Below, in pieces: positions 22,700 to 22,789 of a DNA stretch of 22,789 bases (position 1 is the stretch's first letter; the number at the start of each line of letters is the position of its first letter). The position numbers and the translations under genes were made by a program. The notes beneath the pieces were generated by a model. The model worked only from the letters and a program-made list of their open reading frames with translations. It was not told the DNA's origin and made no database searches. The stretch comes from Micavibrio sp. UBA1664 (lineage in GTDB: Bacteria > Pseudomonadota > Alphaproteobacteria > Micavibrionales > UBA1664), in assembly GCA_002320485.1 (NCBI GenBank), contig DCKW01000030.1, forward strand, positions 1-22,789. The letters run 5' to 3'.

Positions 22700-22789
22700 A
22701 TGACTAAGGTTGAAATTTATACGTGGGAAACATGCCCCTTTTGCCGTCGCGCCAAGGAACTTTTGGATGCAAAAGACGTTGATTATAAA
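22700..22789 (+). CDS. grxC: Glutaredoxin (GrxC type), 3'-truncated by the window edge
   Basis: The first 30 codons are visible. They read 'MTKVEIYTWETCPFCRRAK' and continue to the window end. The Cys-Pro-Phe-Cys active site (Cys12 and Cys15) followed by two Arg marks a dithiol glutaredoxin of the bacterial GrxC kind, which uses glutathione to reduce disulfides. AAAGGAA lies about 7 nt before the ATG. comF and grxC are often direct neighbours in alphaproteobacteria, as I recall; here a UbiH-type gene lies between them on the other strand. Confidence 0.9.
   Translation, partial: MTKVEIYTWETCPFCRRAKELLDAKDVDYK

Noticed and set aside
1..22789. Mobile elements, CRISPR arrays, tRNA/rRNA genes, prophage or defence systems
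   Set aside because: I saw no transposase, integrase, spaced direct repeats, tRNA-like folds or defence-type proteins in either strand.

Overview
The window looks like an ordinary chromosomal segment of a flagellated, Gram-negative alphaproteobacterium of moderate to low GC. The evidence is the company of genes: flaF, an FlbD-type sigma-54 activator closing a fliF-fliG-fliH-fliN-motA operon, a Rickettsia-type 17 kDa surface antigen, an ELM1-family gene beside trxB, an NDUFAF5-like methyltransferase divergent from comF, and a CtrA-type site (TTAA-N7-TTAAC) upstream of an autotransporter. I cannot name a genus. A Micavibrio- or Rhodospirillales-like lineage is only a guess.

Layout. 1-793: the end of flaF and a small FlaG-like gene converge on a hairpin terminator. 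1046-7080 (+): a flagellar operon builds the MS ring and rotor/switch (fliF, fliG, fliN), the export-ATPase regulator (fliH), a stator subunit (motA) and the flagellar regulator FlbD. 7077-12583 (-): fabI, an ADP-ribosylglycohydrolase-like gene, a hotdog thioesterase and sppA are packed with 2-4 nt gaps and very probably form one transcript from a good promoter in front of fabI; an MFS transporter follows. 12722-14498: an orphan 69-aa ORF ends in a strong bidirectional terminator facing a 17 kDa surface-antigen lipoprotein, which is divergent from pdxH; an unknown 96-aa gene follows pdxH. 14508-17025: an Lrp/AsnC regulator is divergent from an ELM1-family gene and trxB. 17106-19193: a HAF-repeat autotransporter. 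19190-22789: gloB and a methyltransferase (-), comF (+), a UbiH-type FAD hydroxylase (-) and the first 30 codons of a glutaredoxin (+).

Functional themes are flagellar motor assembly with its regulator, fatty-acid synthesis and acyl-CoA/envelope housekeeping, thiol redox (trxB, glutaredoxin, glyoxalase II) and cell-surface proteins. I saw no tRNA, rRNA, insertion sequence, CRISPR array, prophage or obvious defence system, and no clear new multi-gene system. The best leads are the CtrA-type promoter of the HAF-repeat autotransporter, a divergent ADP-ribosylglycohydrolase locked into the fabI operon, two or three near-leaderless promoter-start arrangements, and two or three orphan small genes. 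No gene-free stretch exceeds 300 bases; the longest (794-1045) holds the divergent upstream regions of the FlaG-like gene and fliF, where I could not identify a convincing promoter.
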